This document shows, piece after piece, positions 55,235-63,948 of a stretch of 64,000 nucleotides of DNA. The notes beneath the pieces are model-generated. The model was not told the origin of the DNA. It did not search any database and saw only the letters and a list, made by a program, of their open reading frames with translations. The stretch is from Sphingopyxis sp. GTDB taxonomy: Bacteria > Pseudomonadota > Alphaproteobacteria > Sphingomonadales > Sphingomonadaceae. Location of the stretch: contig JAGHZY010000002.1 in assembly GCA_017745175.1 (NCBI GenBank), forward strand, positions 85,991 to 149,990, in the 5' to 3' direction. Position 1 is the stretch's first letter. Every line of letters begins with the position of its first letter. Both the position numbers and the translations under genes were made by a program.

Positions 55235-56504
55235 TCCGTTCGATATCGGCGCCGACCGCCTGCAGCTTTTCCTCGAGCCGCTCGTAACCGCGGTCGAGGT
55301 GATAGACGCGGTTGACCTCGGTCTGCCCCTCGGCGGCGAGGCCCGCGATGATCAGGCTCATCGAGGCGCGAAGGTCGGTCGCCATCACCGGCGCGCCGAC
55401 GAGATGATCGACCCCGCGCACCACCGCGCTGCGCCCGCGCACCTCGATATCGCAGCCCATGCGCGCGAGTTCGGGGACGTGCATGTAACGGTTCTCGAAG
55501 ATGGTTTCGGTGAACAGCGACGCCCCCTTGCCGAGCGTTGCCATCGCCATGAACTGCGCCTGCATGTCGGTCGCGAAACCGGGATAGGGCGCGGTCGACA
55601 GGGTGACGGGTTCGGCGCGGCCGTCCATCGCGACGCGGATGCCGCCCTTGGTCGCCTCGACCGTAGCGCCCGCCTGGCGCAGCGCGGCGAGCGTCGCGTC
55701 CATCTCGTCCGCTTTCGCGCCGACCAGCTCGACGTCGCCCTGGGTGATCACCGCAGCGCAGGCGTAGCTGCCCGCTTCGATGCGGTCGGCCATGACGCGA
55801 TAGGTCGCACCGTGCAGGCGGTCGACCCCCTCGATCGTCAGCGTTTCGGTGCCGATTCCCTCGATATGCGCACCCATCGCGACGAGGCAATTGCACAGGT
55901 CGACGATCTCGGGCTCGCGCGCGGCGTTTTCGAGCACGCAAGTGCCTTTCGCGAGCACCGCGGCCATGACGGCATTTTCGGTTGCGCCGACCGACACGAC
56001 GGGAAAGGTGAACTTGCCGCCCGCAAGACGGCCACCGGGCGCGCTCGCCTTTACGTAGCCCGAGGCGAGTTCGATTTCGGCGCCGAAGGCTTCGAGCGCC
56101 TTGAGGTGCAGGTCGATCGGGCGGTTGCCGATCGCACAGCCGCCGGGCAGCGAGACGGTCGCCTCGCCCGCGCGCGCGAGCAGCGGGCCGAGCACGAGGA
56201 TCGATGCGCGCATCTTGCGCACGATATCATAGGGCGCGACGGTCGAGGTCAGCGTCGTCGCGCGCGCGGTCATCACCCGCCCGAAATCCTCGGGCCGCGA
56301 ACCCTCGATCGTCGTCGAGCAGCCGAGCTGGTTGAGCAGATGCCCGAAACCGTCGACGTCGGCGAGGCGCGGCAGGTTGCGGAGCGTCAGCGGCTCGTCG
56401 GTGAGCAGCGCGCACGGCAGCAATGTGAGCGCCGCATTCTTGGCGCCGGAAATGGGGATACGGCCCTTGAGTCGCTGGCCGCCGCGAATGACGATCTGAT
56501 CCAT
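55221..56504 (-). CDS. murA: UDP-N-acetylglucosamine 1-carboxyvinyltransferase
   Basis: A 427-residue MurA, which adds enolpyruvate from PEP to UDP-GlcNAc as the first committed step of peptidoglycan. The catalytic Cys loop is [17 protein letters not shown], near residue 122, so a fosfomycin-sensitive enzyme is expected. The N-terminal [20 protein letters not shown] and the C-terminal RAGASYACA-type region ([18 protein letters not shown]) are intact. It is a single-gene unit. Confidence 0.97.
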   Translation of the reverse strand: MDQIVIRGGQRLKGRIPISGAKNAALTLLPCALLTDEPLTLRNLPRLADVDGFGHLLNQLGCSTTIEGSRPEDFGRVMTARATTLTSTVAPYDIVRKMRASILVLGPLLARAGEATVSLPGGCAIGNRPIDLHLKALEAFGAEIELASGYVKASAPGGRLAGGKFTFPVVSVGATENAVMAAVLAKGTCVLENAAREPEIVDLCNCLVAMGAHIEGIGTETLTIEGVDRLHGATYRVMADRIEAGSYACAAVITQGDVELVGAKADEMDATLAALRQAGATVEATKGGIRVAMDGRAEPVTLSTAPYPGFATDMQAQFMAMATLGKGASLFTETIFENRYMHVPELARMGCDIEVRGRSAVVRGVDHLVGAPVMATDLRASMSLIIAGLAAEGQTEVNRVYHLDRGYERLEEKLQAVGADIERISAG

Positions 56505-56728
56505 CGGCTGTCTTTAGCGCATGTGCGGGGCCGCGCAAGCGGCCCGGCCAACCGGGCTGCAAGACCGTAGCCCGTCGTCGATCCGATGGGCGGTGTGCGG
56601 GTCCGGACCTTCAGGGCCGTCATGAAGAATTGTGGCGTTCCCTGTGAAAATATGAAACTATTCGGAACTAGTCAGGGCGAACTATCGACAGCGTAAGATG
56701 GAAGCGGCTTTCACAGGGGAGTAAGGTC

Positions 56729-57745
56729 ATGCGGAACAATATCGTTACGATCGTCACCACGGCCACCTTCATCGCCAGCCAGCTTGCCGTTCCGGCGATG
56801 CCGCAGGCGACGACCTTGCCCTGGCCGCCGCCGGGCGGCCCGCAGATTCAGCCACCGCGTCCCGGTTATGGCGACGGTTATGCAGGAACGATCCGCTGCG
56901 AATCGCGGAACAACCAGATGCAGCGTTGCAACGTGCGGACCGGTAATCGCGTCGATCTGCAGCGCGTGATCGGAGGGCGCTGTTCGAAAGGACGCGATTG
57001 GGGTTTTACCGCCAACCAGATCTGGGTGTCGGGCGGCTGCCGCGCCGAATTTGCCTATGGCTATGCCAATGACGGCGGTTACCCGACGCCGCTGCCGCAG
57101 CCGGTCGATGACTATGCCGGCATCATGAACTGCGAATCGTGGAATTACAGCTATCAGCAGTGCAACGTGCGAACGAACGACCGCGTCGAACTCACGCGGA
57201 AGATTGCGGGCAAGTGCAACGCCGGGCGCCAATGGGGCTATACCAGCGATTATATCTGGGTCGACAAGGGGTGCCGCGCCGAGTTCGGCTATGGCTATCG
57301 CAATGTCCGCCCGCCCGAGAAGGACAAGGACAAGGGGCCGAGCACCGGGCTGATCATCGGCGGCATCGTCGTGGCAGGCGGGTTGCTCGCACTGCTCGCG
57401 AGCAAGAAGAAGAAACCGGCGACCGGCGAACAGGCGAGCGCACCCGCGGATCCGGTGACGCCGACCTATCCTGCCGGCCCTCCCGCGACGCTGAGCGCCA
57501 ATCTTTCCGCCCTGCCGAGCGCGTCGCGGCCGTCGGTGCAGAATTGCATGAACGATGCGGCGCGCCAGATCGGCGTCACCGGCGGCACTAGGCTGTCCTA
57601 TGACAAGCTGATCTCGCTCGAACAGGGGAATGGCGGCTGGCGCATCCGCGCGGCGATGACCGCGACCTATCCCGACGGCGCCAAACAGGTCGAGATGTAT
57701 TGCCGCGCGACGCCGAGCGATATCATCCAGCTCGACTTCACCTAG
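56729..57745 (+). CDS. DUF3011 repeat protein with membrane anchor
   Basis: A 338-residue exported protein. After a signal peptide come two DUF3011-type repeats (about 55-115 and 133-190). Each has CES, a CNVRT segment, an Arg-rich loop and WG-x-IWV-x-GCRAEF, with four Cys that probably form disulfides. A membrane helix follows (GLIIGGIVVAGGLLALLA, residue about 215) and a charged KKKK stop. The last 80 residues form a small domain with a Cys pair (NCMNDAARQIG, YCRATPSD). GGGGAGTAAGG before the ATG supports the start. Function unknown. Confidence 0.88.
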   Translation: MRNNIVTIVTTATFIASQLAVPAMPQATTLPWPPPGGPQIQPPRPGYGDGYAGTIRCESRNNQMQRCNVRTGNRVDLQRVIGGRCSKGRDWGFTANQIWVSGGCRAEFAYGYANDGGYPTPLPQPVDDYAGIMNCESWNYSYQQCNVRTNDRVELTRKIAGKCNAGRQWGYTSDYIWVDKGCRAEFGYGYRNVRPPEKDKDKGPSTGLIIGGIVVAGGLLALLASKKKKPATGEQASAPADPVTPTYPAGPPATLSANLSALPSASRPSVQNCMNDAARQIGVTGGTRLSYDKLISLEQGNGGWRIRAAMTATYPDGAKQVEMYCRATPSDIIQLDFT

Positions 57746-57825
57746 ACAGGAAGGGCACGCCCGCTATGGCCGTCCGCCCGGGGTAACTTCCGGGTGGCGC
57801 GCTTTCGGGACGATGGGGTCGACAG

Positions 57826-58737
57826 ATGCTGAAGGATGGCGGGCCCCTCGCGGCGCTCTGGTCGCGGGCCTATCCGCTGCTCACGATGACGGCGCTGTTC
57901 TGGGCGGGCAATTCGGTCGTCGGGCGCGCGGCGCGCGATCTTGTGCCACCCGCCGCGCTCTCCTTCTGGCGCTGGACACTCGCGCTTGCGCTGCTGCTTC
58001 CGCTCGCTTGGCCACATCTGAGGCGTGACTGGCCCGTCTTGCGGGCGCACTGGCCGATCATGGCGATTCTCGGCGCGCTGGGGATCGGGGCGTTCAACAC
58101 GCTGCTTTATACCGGGTTGCAAACCACGACCGCGCTCAATTCGATGTTGATCCAGTCGGCGCAGCCCGCGCTGATCCTGATAGTTGGCGGGCTCGTGATG
58201 CGTGACCGGACGAGCGCGCGGCAGGTCGTGGGCGTATTGGTGTCGCTCGCCGGCGTGCTGGTTGTGATCGCGCGCGGCGACCCGGCGCTGCTTGTCGGGC
58301 TGCGGCTGAACGCCGGCGATGCGATCATCGCCTTCGCAGTATTGCTCTGGGCGCTTTATTCGGTGCTGCTGCGCCGCCGTCCGCCGGTACATCCGCTGAG
58401 CTTTCTCGCGGCATCGATCATGGTCGGACTGGTGGTGATCGCCCCCGCCTATCTGGCAGAGATCGCCACGGGGCGCTTCATCGTGCCGAAAGCGGGCAGT
58501 GCGCTGGCGATCGCCTATGTGTCGATCTTTCCGTCGTTTCTTGCCTATCTTTTCTTCAACCGCGGGGTCGAACTGATCGGATCGGCGGCGACCGCGCAAT
58601 ATATGAATGTGATGCCTCTGATGGGAGCGGGACTGGCGATGCTATTCCTTGGCGAAACGCTGCACCTGTTTCATGTTGCCGGGCTGGCGCTGGTGGTTGC
58701 GGGCATATGGGTCGCGGGGCGTACCCCGACGAATTGA
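57826..58737 (+). CDS. EamA/DMT-family transporter (copy 2)
   Basis: A 303-residue ten-helix DMT transporter. Landmarks are LLTMTALFWAGNSVVGRAARD, ALGIGAFNTLLYTGLQTTTA (end of half one) and YVSIFPSFLAYLFFNRGVEL with PLMGAGLAMLFLGETLH in half two. It differs clearly from the copy at 52974, so this is not a recent duplication. Substrate unknown. It ends 3 bases before the convergent isomerase gene. Confidence 0.92.
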   Translation: MLKDGGPLAALWSRAYPLLTMTALFWAGNSVVGRAARDLVPPAALSFWRWTLALALLLPLAWPHLRRDWPVLRAHWPIMAILGALGIGAFNTLLYTGLQTTTALNSMLIQSAQPALILIVGGLVMRDRTSARQVVGVLVSLAGVLVVIARGDPALLVGLRLNAGDAIIAFAVLLWALYSVLLRRRPPVHPLSFLAASIMVGLVVIAPAYLAEIATGRFIVPKAGSALAIAYVSIFPSFLAYLFFNRGVELIGSAATAQYMNVMPLMGAGLAMLFLGETLHLFHVAGLALVVAGIWVAGRTPTN

Positions 58738-58740
58738 TCG

Positions 58741-59355
58741 TCAGCCCAGCGCTTCCTCGACCTGCGCGAGCCGGTCCTTGCCGAAGAATATTTCGCCGCC
58801 GACGAAGAAGGTCGGGATGCCGAATGCGCCGCGCGCGACCGCGGCCTCGGTATTGGCGACAAGCTTCGCCTTGATTTCGGGTTCCTGCGTGCGGGCGAGC
58901 AGTGCGGGGCCGTCAAAACCGTTCGCCGACAGGAAGGTCGCGATGACCCCGGGATCGTCCATCTTGAGGCCGTCCTCCCACATCGCGCGGTTTACCGCGT
59001 CGACATAGTCGTCGAGATTGCCTTCATCGTCGGCGACGATCGCGCCGCGCATGATCGTCAGCGTGTTGACAGGAAAGTGCGGGTTGATACGGAATTTGAC
59101 GAGGCCATGCCTGGCGATGAAGCGGCGCATTTCGAGATTTTCATAAGCAAGCTTCGCGGGCGCATCGGCATATCGGATCATCGGCGCCTTGTTGCCCGTC
59201 GCCTTGAAGATGCCGCCCAGAAGGCAGGGCGTGATGACCAGGTCGGCGCCGGTGCGGTCGAGCAGGTCGGGGAGCGCCTTCATCGAGAGATAGGCATTGG
59301 GGCTGCCGAAATCGAAAATGAGTTCGAGCGTCTTTGCCGGACTTTGGGTCACCAT
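58741..59355 (-). CDS. 2-hydroxychromene-2-carboxylate isomerase family (DsbA-like)
   Basis: A 204-residue thioredoxin-fold protein. The active Ser is in LIFDFGSPNAYLSMKALPDL (residue about 18), in the place of the DsbA CxxC. C-terminal marks are GAFGIPTFFVGGEIFFGKDRL, with the cis-Pro. The enzyme class uses glutathione to isomerise ring-opened aromatic compounds in naphthalene-type degradation, but many relatives act on other substrates. It overlaps the SDR gene by 7 bases and is probably controlled with it by the divergent HxlR regulator. Confidence 0.92.
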   Translation of the reverse strand: MVTQSPAKTLELIFDFGSPNAYLSMKALPDLLDRTGADLVITPCLLGGIFKATGNKAPMIRYADAPAKLAYENLEMRRFIARHGLVKFRINPHFPVNTLTIMRGAIVADDEGNLDDYVDAVNRAMWEDGLKMDDPGVIATFLSANGFDGPALLARTQEPEIKAKLVANTEAAVARGAFGIPTFFVGGEIFFGKDRLAQVEEALG

Positions 59356-60080
59356 TTTTCTCCCCAGGGGCGGAGGTCGAGTTCGTGGGTCCACGCGCTT
59401 TTCGGCTGCTTGTGGAGCATGACATAATTGGCGGCGATCGCATGCGGGTTCAGGATCAGGTCCTGCGCCCTGGCGTTGTCGAAATCGGGGTGGCGGCCCT
59501 TGATGAACTCGGTGTCGATCGCGCCGTCGATCACGGTGTGCGCGACATGGATTCCCTGCGGCCCCAGTTCGCGCGCCATCGACTGCGCGAGCATGCGAAG
59601 CGCGCCCTTCGCGCCCGAGAAAGCGGAAAAACCCGATCCGCCGCGCAGCGACGCCGTGGCGCCGGTGAAGATGATCGTGCCGCGTCCGCGCGGCGTCATG
59701 CGTTTCGCCGCTTCGCGGCCCATCAGGAAACCGCCGAGGCAGGCCATTTCCCAGACTTTGGTGTAAACGCGCACGGTCGTCCCGGCGATCGGGAAATTCA
59801 CATTGGCACCGATGTTGAACACCGCGACCTCGACCGGACCGACCTCGGCCTCGACCTGATCGAAGAGTGCGATCATCGCCTCTTCGCTGCGTGCGTCGCC
59901 GGGAAAGGCGCGCGCCGCGTAACCCTCGTCGCGGATCGATTGCGCGAGCGCTTCGAGCTGGTCGGCATTGCGTTCGCGGCGGTTGACGCAGGCGGTGAGG
60001 CCTTCGGCGGCAAAGGCGCGAGCGATCGCGCCGCCGGTGGCGTCGCCGGCTCCGATGATGACGGCTGCGGGTCGGGGCAT
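59349..60080 (-). CDS. SDR-family protein with altered active site
   Basis: A 243-residue short-chain dehydrogenase/reductase-like protein. The nucleotide loop is AAVIIGAGDATGGAIARAFA and the NAG-like position is FNIGANVNF. The usual YxxxK catalytic pair reads FSGAK (GFSAFSGAKGALRM): the Tyr is replaced by Phe. Either it uses another residue or it does not perform normal redox chemistry. The start ATG at 60080 precedes MPRPAAVIIG directly. It is cotranscribed with the isomerase and divergent from the HxlR gene. Confidence 0.9.
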   Translation of the reverse strand: MPRPAAVIIGAGDATGGAIARAFAAEGLTACVNRRERNADQLEALAQSIRDEGYAARAFPGDARSEEAMIALFDQVEAEVGPVEVAVFNIGANVNFPIAGTTVRVYTKVWEMACLGGFLMGREAAKRMTPRGRGTIIFTGATASLRGGSGFSAFSGAKGALRMLAQSMARELGPQGIHVAHTVIDGAIDTEFIKGRHPDFDNARAQDLILNPHAIAANYVMLHKQPKSAWTHELDLRPWGEKW

Positions 60081-60105
60081 GGCGACTCTCCTCTTGCGCC
60101 ATATA

Positions 60106-60128
60106 GTAACTATGATAATCATAGTGAC
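60106..60128. promoter_or_regulatory. Long palindrome, probable HxlR operator
   Basis: ACTATGAT-A-ATCATAGT (60109-60125) is a perfect 17-base palindrome, extended by outer GT/AC pairs to 60106-60128. An overlapping ATAGT-A-ACTAT lies at 60103-60113, giving three ACTAT half-sites. It sits in the divergent region between the SDR/isomerase genes and the HxlR gene. Confidence 0.7.
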
Positions 60129-60145
60129 AAGAGGAAAGGTGAGCC

Positions 60146-60637
60146 TTGCCGAAACGCGCGGATCTGTCGGATACATTGTGCCCCGTCGGGCGGTCGGCCG
60201 AGTTGCTTGGCGATCGCGCGGTGCTGCTCATCCTGCGCGAATTGTTTTTCGGACGCCGCCGGTTCGAGCTGATCGCGGCGAATACGGGACTGGGGCCGCA
60301 ACTGGTGTCGGTGCGGCTCAAGATGCTCGTGGCGGAAGGGGTCGCCGAGCGCCGCGCATACAGCGAGCGGCCGGTACGGCATGATTATTGGCTGACCGAC
60401 AAGGGCAAGGCGCTGTTCGACGTGCTCTATGCGATGCGCAACTGGGCTGAACGCTGGGCCTATGCACCGGGCGAGGCGGGCGAGGGGCCAGCGATCCGCT
60501 ATGTCCATCGGACGTGCGGAACGGATGTCGGGACGGCGACGGTGTGTCCGGGTTGCGGCGCAAGCCTTGGCTATGGGGACCTGAAGGGCGAGCCTTCGCC
60601 GGCGCTCGAGGCCGAACAGACCGCGCGAACGGCTTAG
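60146..60637 (+). CDS. HxlR-family transcriptional regulator with zinc ribbon
   Basis: A 163-residue HxlR-type winged-helix protein starting at TTG 60146, which follows AGGAAAGGTGAG. The conserved Cys is in DTLCPVGRSAELLGDRAVLL near residue 12, and the recognition helix region is FELIAANTGLGPQLVSVRLK. The C-terminal tail (about 118-140) has TCGTDVGTATVCPGCG, a likely zinc ribbon. HxlR proteins often sense quinones or aldehydes through the N-terminal Cys. Neighbours suggest an aromatic or electrophile signal. Confidence 0.9.
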   Translation: MPKRADLSDTLCPVGRSAELLGDRAVLLILRELFFGRRRFELIAANTGLGPQLVSVRLKMLVAEGVAERRAYSERPVRHDYWLTDKGKALFDVLYAMRNWAERWAYAPGEAGEGPAIRYVHRTCGTDVGTATVCPGCGASLGYGDLKGEPSPALEAEQTARTA

Positions 60638-60638
60638 C

Positions 60639-60983
60639 TTATGCCTTTTCCAGCGTGCATTGCAGCGGATGCTGGTTCTGCCGTGCGGCGTCCATCACCT
60701 GGTTGACCTTGGTCTCGGCGACTTCATAGCTGAACACGCCGCACACGCCGACGCCCTGCTGGTGGACGTGCAGCATCACCTGCGTCGCCTGTTCGATGTC
60801 CATGTTGAAGAAGCGCTGGAGCACCATCACGACGAACTCCATCGGGGTATAATCGTCGTTGAGCAGCAGCACCTTGTACATCGACGGCTTCTTGGCCTTC
60901 GCGCGCGTGCGCGTTGCGATGCCAACGCCGGGGCTGCCGGGCGAGCCGTCGTCCTTGTCCGCCATCGCGCGGATCGGTGTCAT
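60639..60983 (-). CDS. clpS: ATP-dependent Clp protease adaptor ClpS
   Basis: A ClpS of about 114 residues that delivers N-degron proteins to ClpA. Key parts are [20 protein letters not shown] (substrate pocket), [21 protein letters not shown] and the family ending [10 protein letters not shown]. The start is uncertain: ATG 60983 ([11 protein letters not shown]) or 60965 (MADKD). The charged N-terminal tail needed to trigger ClpA is present in both. clpA itself is not in the window. Confidence 0.92.
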   Translation of the reverse strand: MTPIRAMADKDDGSPGSPGVGIATRTRAKAKKPSMYKVLLLNDDYTPMEFVVMVLQRFFNMDIEQATQVMLHVHQQGVGVCGVFSYEVAETKVNQVMDAARQNQHPLQCTLEKA

Positions 60984-61095
60984 GGTCGAAACAGGAAACA
61001 TCATGGGCAGGAATATCGCAAGGCGCGGGCGAAGCGCAAGGGGCGCGCGCGCGGATTTTAACCTCTTGTTCGCCAGCGGAGCCAGCGTGTGCCCC

Positions 61096-61134
61096 AAAAA
61101 CAAGAACCGCCCGCTTCCTGAAGAAGCGAGCGGC
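61096..61134 (-). terminator. Rho-independent terminator after the phasin gene
   Basis: On the minus strand CCGCTCGCTTC, a TTCA loop and GAAGCGGGCGG form an 11-base stem (one mismatch at the T-G position), followed by TTCTTGTTTTT. Confidence 0.8.
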
Positions 61135-61205
61135 CTTGGGAGTGTCGGCGCGGACGGGGAGAGGAGGGGGAAGTGCCCGCGCCAACGATGGAAGTTGAAA
61201 GCGCC

Positions 61206-61940
61206 TCAGGCGGCCTTCATCTTCGAAGTGATGACCGAAACGCGGTTCGAGATCGGCGCGAAGCTGTCGTTCGTCAGCTTGACGACGAGTTCGCTGGTCT
61301 TCGAGGTCTGCACAACAGCGGCGTCGAACGCCTTTTTGCTGTTTTCGGCATAGAGCTTGAAGAAGTCGGCCGGGGTCTTGACGGCGGTGTAGCCCTTCAG
61401 CGCGGCGGTCGTGTCTTCAAAGCTCTTGCGAGCGAAGGTGACGCCTTCCTGGCCGAGCGTCTCGATGCCCTTGGCAGCGATCTTGCCCGATTCGACGAGG
61501 GCTTCGATGTTCGCCTTGTTGAATTCGACGGCTTCTTCGGCAAGCTTGCTCGACTTCGCAAACGCTTCCTTGGCCTTTTCGTTGAAGTCGGTGGTCAGGG
61601 CTTCGGCGCGGGTTTTCGCTTCGTCGGCGAACTTCTTGACGGTGTCGTTCATGGTCTTCAGTCCTTTGGTGGCGGCAGCGACCGGCTTCGGCGCGACCTT
61701 GGTCTTGGGGGCAATGATCTTGGCAGCCGTCTTGGGAGCGGCCTTCTTTGCTGCCGGCTTTGCGGCTTTCTTTTGGACCGGCTTGGCCTTCGCCGTGACG
61801 GTCTTGGTTTTCACGGGCGCCGGGGCCTTCGCTGCGGGTGCAGCCTCGACCGGCACGGCAGGAGCAGCCACCGGCTTGGCGGCGGTTTCCAGCGTCGCGG
61901 CTTCGAAAGCCTTTTCGGCACTATCCATCTTGGTAGCCAT
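61206..61940 (-). CDS. Phasin-family protein
   Basis: A 244-residue granule-associated phasin. The N-terminal third is Ala/Lys/Pro-rich (about residues 35-90; KPAAKKAAPKTAAK) and may bind DNA or other polyanions. The phasin domain (about 95-235) is helical: MNDTVKKFADEAKTRAEALTTD, EFNKANIEALVESG and SKKAFDAAVVQTSKTSELVV. AAAGGAGTT before the ATG at 61940 decides the start. It coats polyhydroxyalkanoate granules made by the adjacent PHA synthase. The promoter region has TGC-N3-GCA repeats like those bound by PhaR. Confidence 0.93.
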   Translation of the reverse strand: MATKMDSAEKAFEAATLETAAKPVAAPAVPVEAAPAAKAPAPVKTKTVTAKAKPVQKKAAKPAAKKAAPKTAAKIIAPKTKVAPKPVAAATKGLKTMNDTVKKFADEAKTRAEALTTDFNEKAKEAFAKSSKLAEEAVEFNKANIEALVESGKIAAKGIETLGQEGVTFARKSFEDTTAALKGYTAVKTPADFFKLYAENSKKAFDAAVVQTSKTSELVVKLTNDSFAPISNRVSVITSKMKAA

Positions 61941-61958
61941 CGGGACAACTCCTTTATG

Positions 61959-61971
61959 TTGCACTGCACAA
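61959..61971 (-). promoter_or_regulatory. PhaR-like site overlapping the phasin promoter
   Basis: TTGCACTGCACAA contains TGCACTGCA. It lies at the expected transcription start, just after a TATATT -10 box on the minus strand (61977-61972), so a repressor bound here would block the phasin gene. Confidence 0.45.
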
Positions 61972-62003
61972 TATAGGAGTGGATCGGCGATTTCAAGAGA
62001 AAT

Positions 62004-62022
62004 TTTGTGCGGTGCACAAAAA
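62004..62022. promoter_or_regulatory. Perfect TGC-rich palindrome between phasin and phaC
   Basis: TTTTGTGC-GGT-GCACAAAA is a perfect 8-3-8 inverted repeat with a TGC-N3-GCA core. The alphaproteobacterial PHA regulator PhaR binds TGC-rich palindromes, so this is a good candidate operator for the phasin gene and for the phaC region. Confidence 0.6.
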
Positions 62023-62062
62023 TGCTGCAGGGCCGGCCCGCAGGCAATATATTCGTCAGATA

Positions 62063-63832
62063 TTACCGCTGTTTGACGTAGCGGCCGGGGGCGTCCTCGA
62101 TCGCCTTTTTCTTGCCTTTTCCGGGGATACGTCCGCCCTTGACGGCGGTTTTTACGTCATCCTGCCCGGTAATCCAGTCGATCCAGTGCGGCCACCAGCT
62201 GCCTTTGGTCTCGCTTGCGTCCGCAACAAAGTCGTCGAGTGTCGCGGCATCATTGTCGCCGGTCCAATATTGATATTTGCCCGCCGCGGGCGGGTTGACC
62301 ACGCCGGCGATATGTCCCGAGCCTGCGAGCAAAAAGGTCTTTGGCCCCGACAGATGATCCATCAGCCGCCATACGCTGGCGAGCGGCGCGATATGGTCAT
62401 CGCGGCCCGCCTGGATATAGGCGGGGGTCTCGATCTTCCTGAGGTCGACCGGCGTGCCGAGCACCGACAGGCTGTTCGGGATCACCATGCGATTGTCGCG
62501 GTAGAGGTCCACCAGATATTGCCGGTGCCATTTGGCGGGCAGGTTGGTGACATCGCCGTTCCAGTAAAGCAGATCGAAGGGCGGATAGTCGTTGCCGAGC
62601 AGATAATTGCTCACGACATAATTCCAGATGAGGTCGCGCCCGCGCAGGCTGTTGAAAGTCGCGGCCATATAGCGCCCGTCGAGGAAGCCGCCCGCCGACA
62701 ACTGCTGGAGCAGCGCCAGATAGCTTTCGTCGACGAACATCTTGAGATCGCCCGCCAGTTCGAAGTCGACCTGCGCAGTGAAGAAGGTTACCGACCTGAC
62801 CTTGGCCGCCTCGCCGCGCGCTGCCAACATCGCGAGGGTTGCGGCGAGCGTCGTTCCCGCGACGCAATAGCCGATGGTGTGGACGTGCGGTACGTCGAGC
62901 AGGTCGCGCACCGTATCGATCGCATCGACCTGTGCCGCAATATAATCGTCCCACACAATCTCGCTCATCGACGCGTCGGCCGACTTCCACGACACCATGA
63001 AGACCGAAAGCCCCCGGTCCACCGCCCAGGCAACGAAGCTTTTCGCGGGGTTGAGGTCGAGGATGTAGAAGCGGTTGATCCATGGCGGGAAGATGACGAG
63101 CGGGACGGTGAAAACCTCCGTCGTCGTCGGGGCATAGTGGATCAGCTGGTAGAGGTCGGTCTCGTGGATCACCTTGCCCGGCGTGGCGGCAATATTGACC
63201 CCGACCTCGAATGCGTCGGGGTCGACGTGGCTGAGCTGCCCGCGCGACAAGTCGGCGAGCATATGCTTCAAGCCCTTGAGCAGGCTTTCGCCGCGCGTCT
63301 CGACCGCGCGTTTGATGACTTCGGGATTGGTGATCGCGAGGTTCGATGGCGAGAGCGCCTCGGTCATGTTCTTCGCGGCGAATTCCATCTTCGCGCGCGC
63401 ATGCTCGTCGAGCCCCTGCATGGTCCGGGTGGTCGCGAGCAGCTGTTCGGCGAGCAGGCCATAGGTCTGGCGGATCAGCGCGAAGGCGGGGTTTGCCGTC
63501 CAGTCGGGATCGGCGAAGCGCTTGTCCTTTGGCATATCGGCGCCCGGCGCGAAAGACGGCTGGATCGTCGCGAGCGAGGTCCAGAAGGCGACGCCCTGTT
63601 CCCACATTCTCGACGATTGTTCGGCCCACAGCTGCGTCGTCGGATTCCGGAGCCAGCTTGCAGGGTCGAGCGGGCTGGCGGCGGCGTTGTCCCGGTTCGC
63701 CTGACCCAGCGCATATTCGAGCATCATCTGCTGCGCGCGGCCGATGACGCTCGCCCAATGCTGCATATCCTCGGGCGATGGCATGAAGGGATTCGGCGTT
63801 TCGATCGTACCGTCTTGGCCTGTGTCGCTCAT
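62063..63832 (-). CDS. phaC: Class I polyhydroxyalkanoate synthase
   Basis: A 589-residue PhaC polymerising 3-hydroxyacyl-CoA into PHA. The lipase-box-like nucleophile is GYCVAGT (Cys about residue 322), the catalytic Asp is in QAGRDDHIAP (about 478) and His in GSGHIAGVVNPP (about 508). The N-terminal domain QQMMLEYALGQANRD and the tryptophan-rich C-terminal WWPHWIDWITG are typical of class I. No phaE or phaR is adjacent to it, supporting a single-subunit class I enzyme. It is upstream of the phasin gene on the same strand. Confidence 0.96.
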   Translation of the reverse strand: MSDTGQDGTIETPNPFMPSPEDMQHWASVIGRAQQMMLEYALGQANRDNAAASPLDPASWLRNPTTQLWAEQSSRMWEQGVAFWTSLATIQPSFAPGADMPKDKRFADPDWTANPAFALIRQTYGLLAEQLLATTRTMQGLDEHARAKMEFAAKNMTEALSPSNLAITNPEVIKRAVETRGESLLKGLKHMLADLSRGQLSHVDPDAFEVGVNIAATPGKVIHETDLYQLIHYAPTTTEVFTVPLVIFPPWINRFYILDLNPAKSFVAWAVDRGLSVFMVSWKSADASMSEIVWDDYIAAQVDAIDTVRDLLDVPHVHTIGYCVAGTTLAATLAMLAARGEAAKVRSVTFFTAQVDFELAGDLKMFVDESYLALLQQLSAGGFLDGRYMAATFNSLRGRDLIWNYVVSNYLLGNDYPPFDLLYWNGDVTNLPAKWHRQYLVDLYRDNRMVIPNSLSVLGTPVDLRKIETPAYIQAGRDDHIAPLASVWRLMDHLSGPKTFLLAGSGHIAGVVNPPAAGKYQYWTGDNDAATLDDFVADASETKGSWWPHWIDWITGQDDVKTAVKGGRIPGKGKKKAIEDAPGRYVKQR

Positions 63833-63948
63833 GCTCGTTCCTGCTGGTCAGTGCGGATATAATGCCTATAACAAGCCGCGACGCGGCTGGCGAGATTGCC
63901 GCGCGCGTCAATTCAAACGCATACGCAAAGGAGTTGTTCTAGTTTCCC

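Noticed and set aside
56664-56689. ECF-like promoter GGAAC-N17-CGAC before the DUF3011 gene
   Set aside because: The -10 is CGAC, not CGTT, and the -35 differs from the GGAAGAAA form of the local regulon; could be chance.
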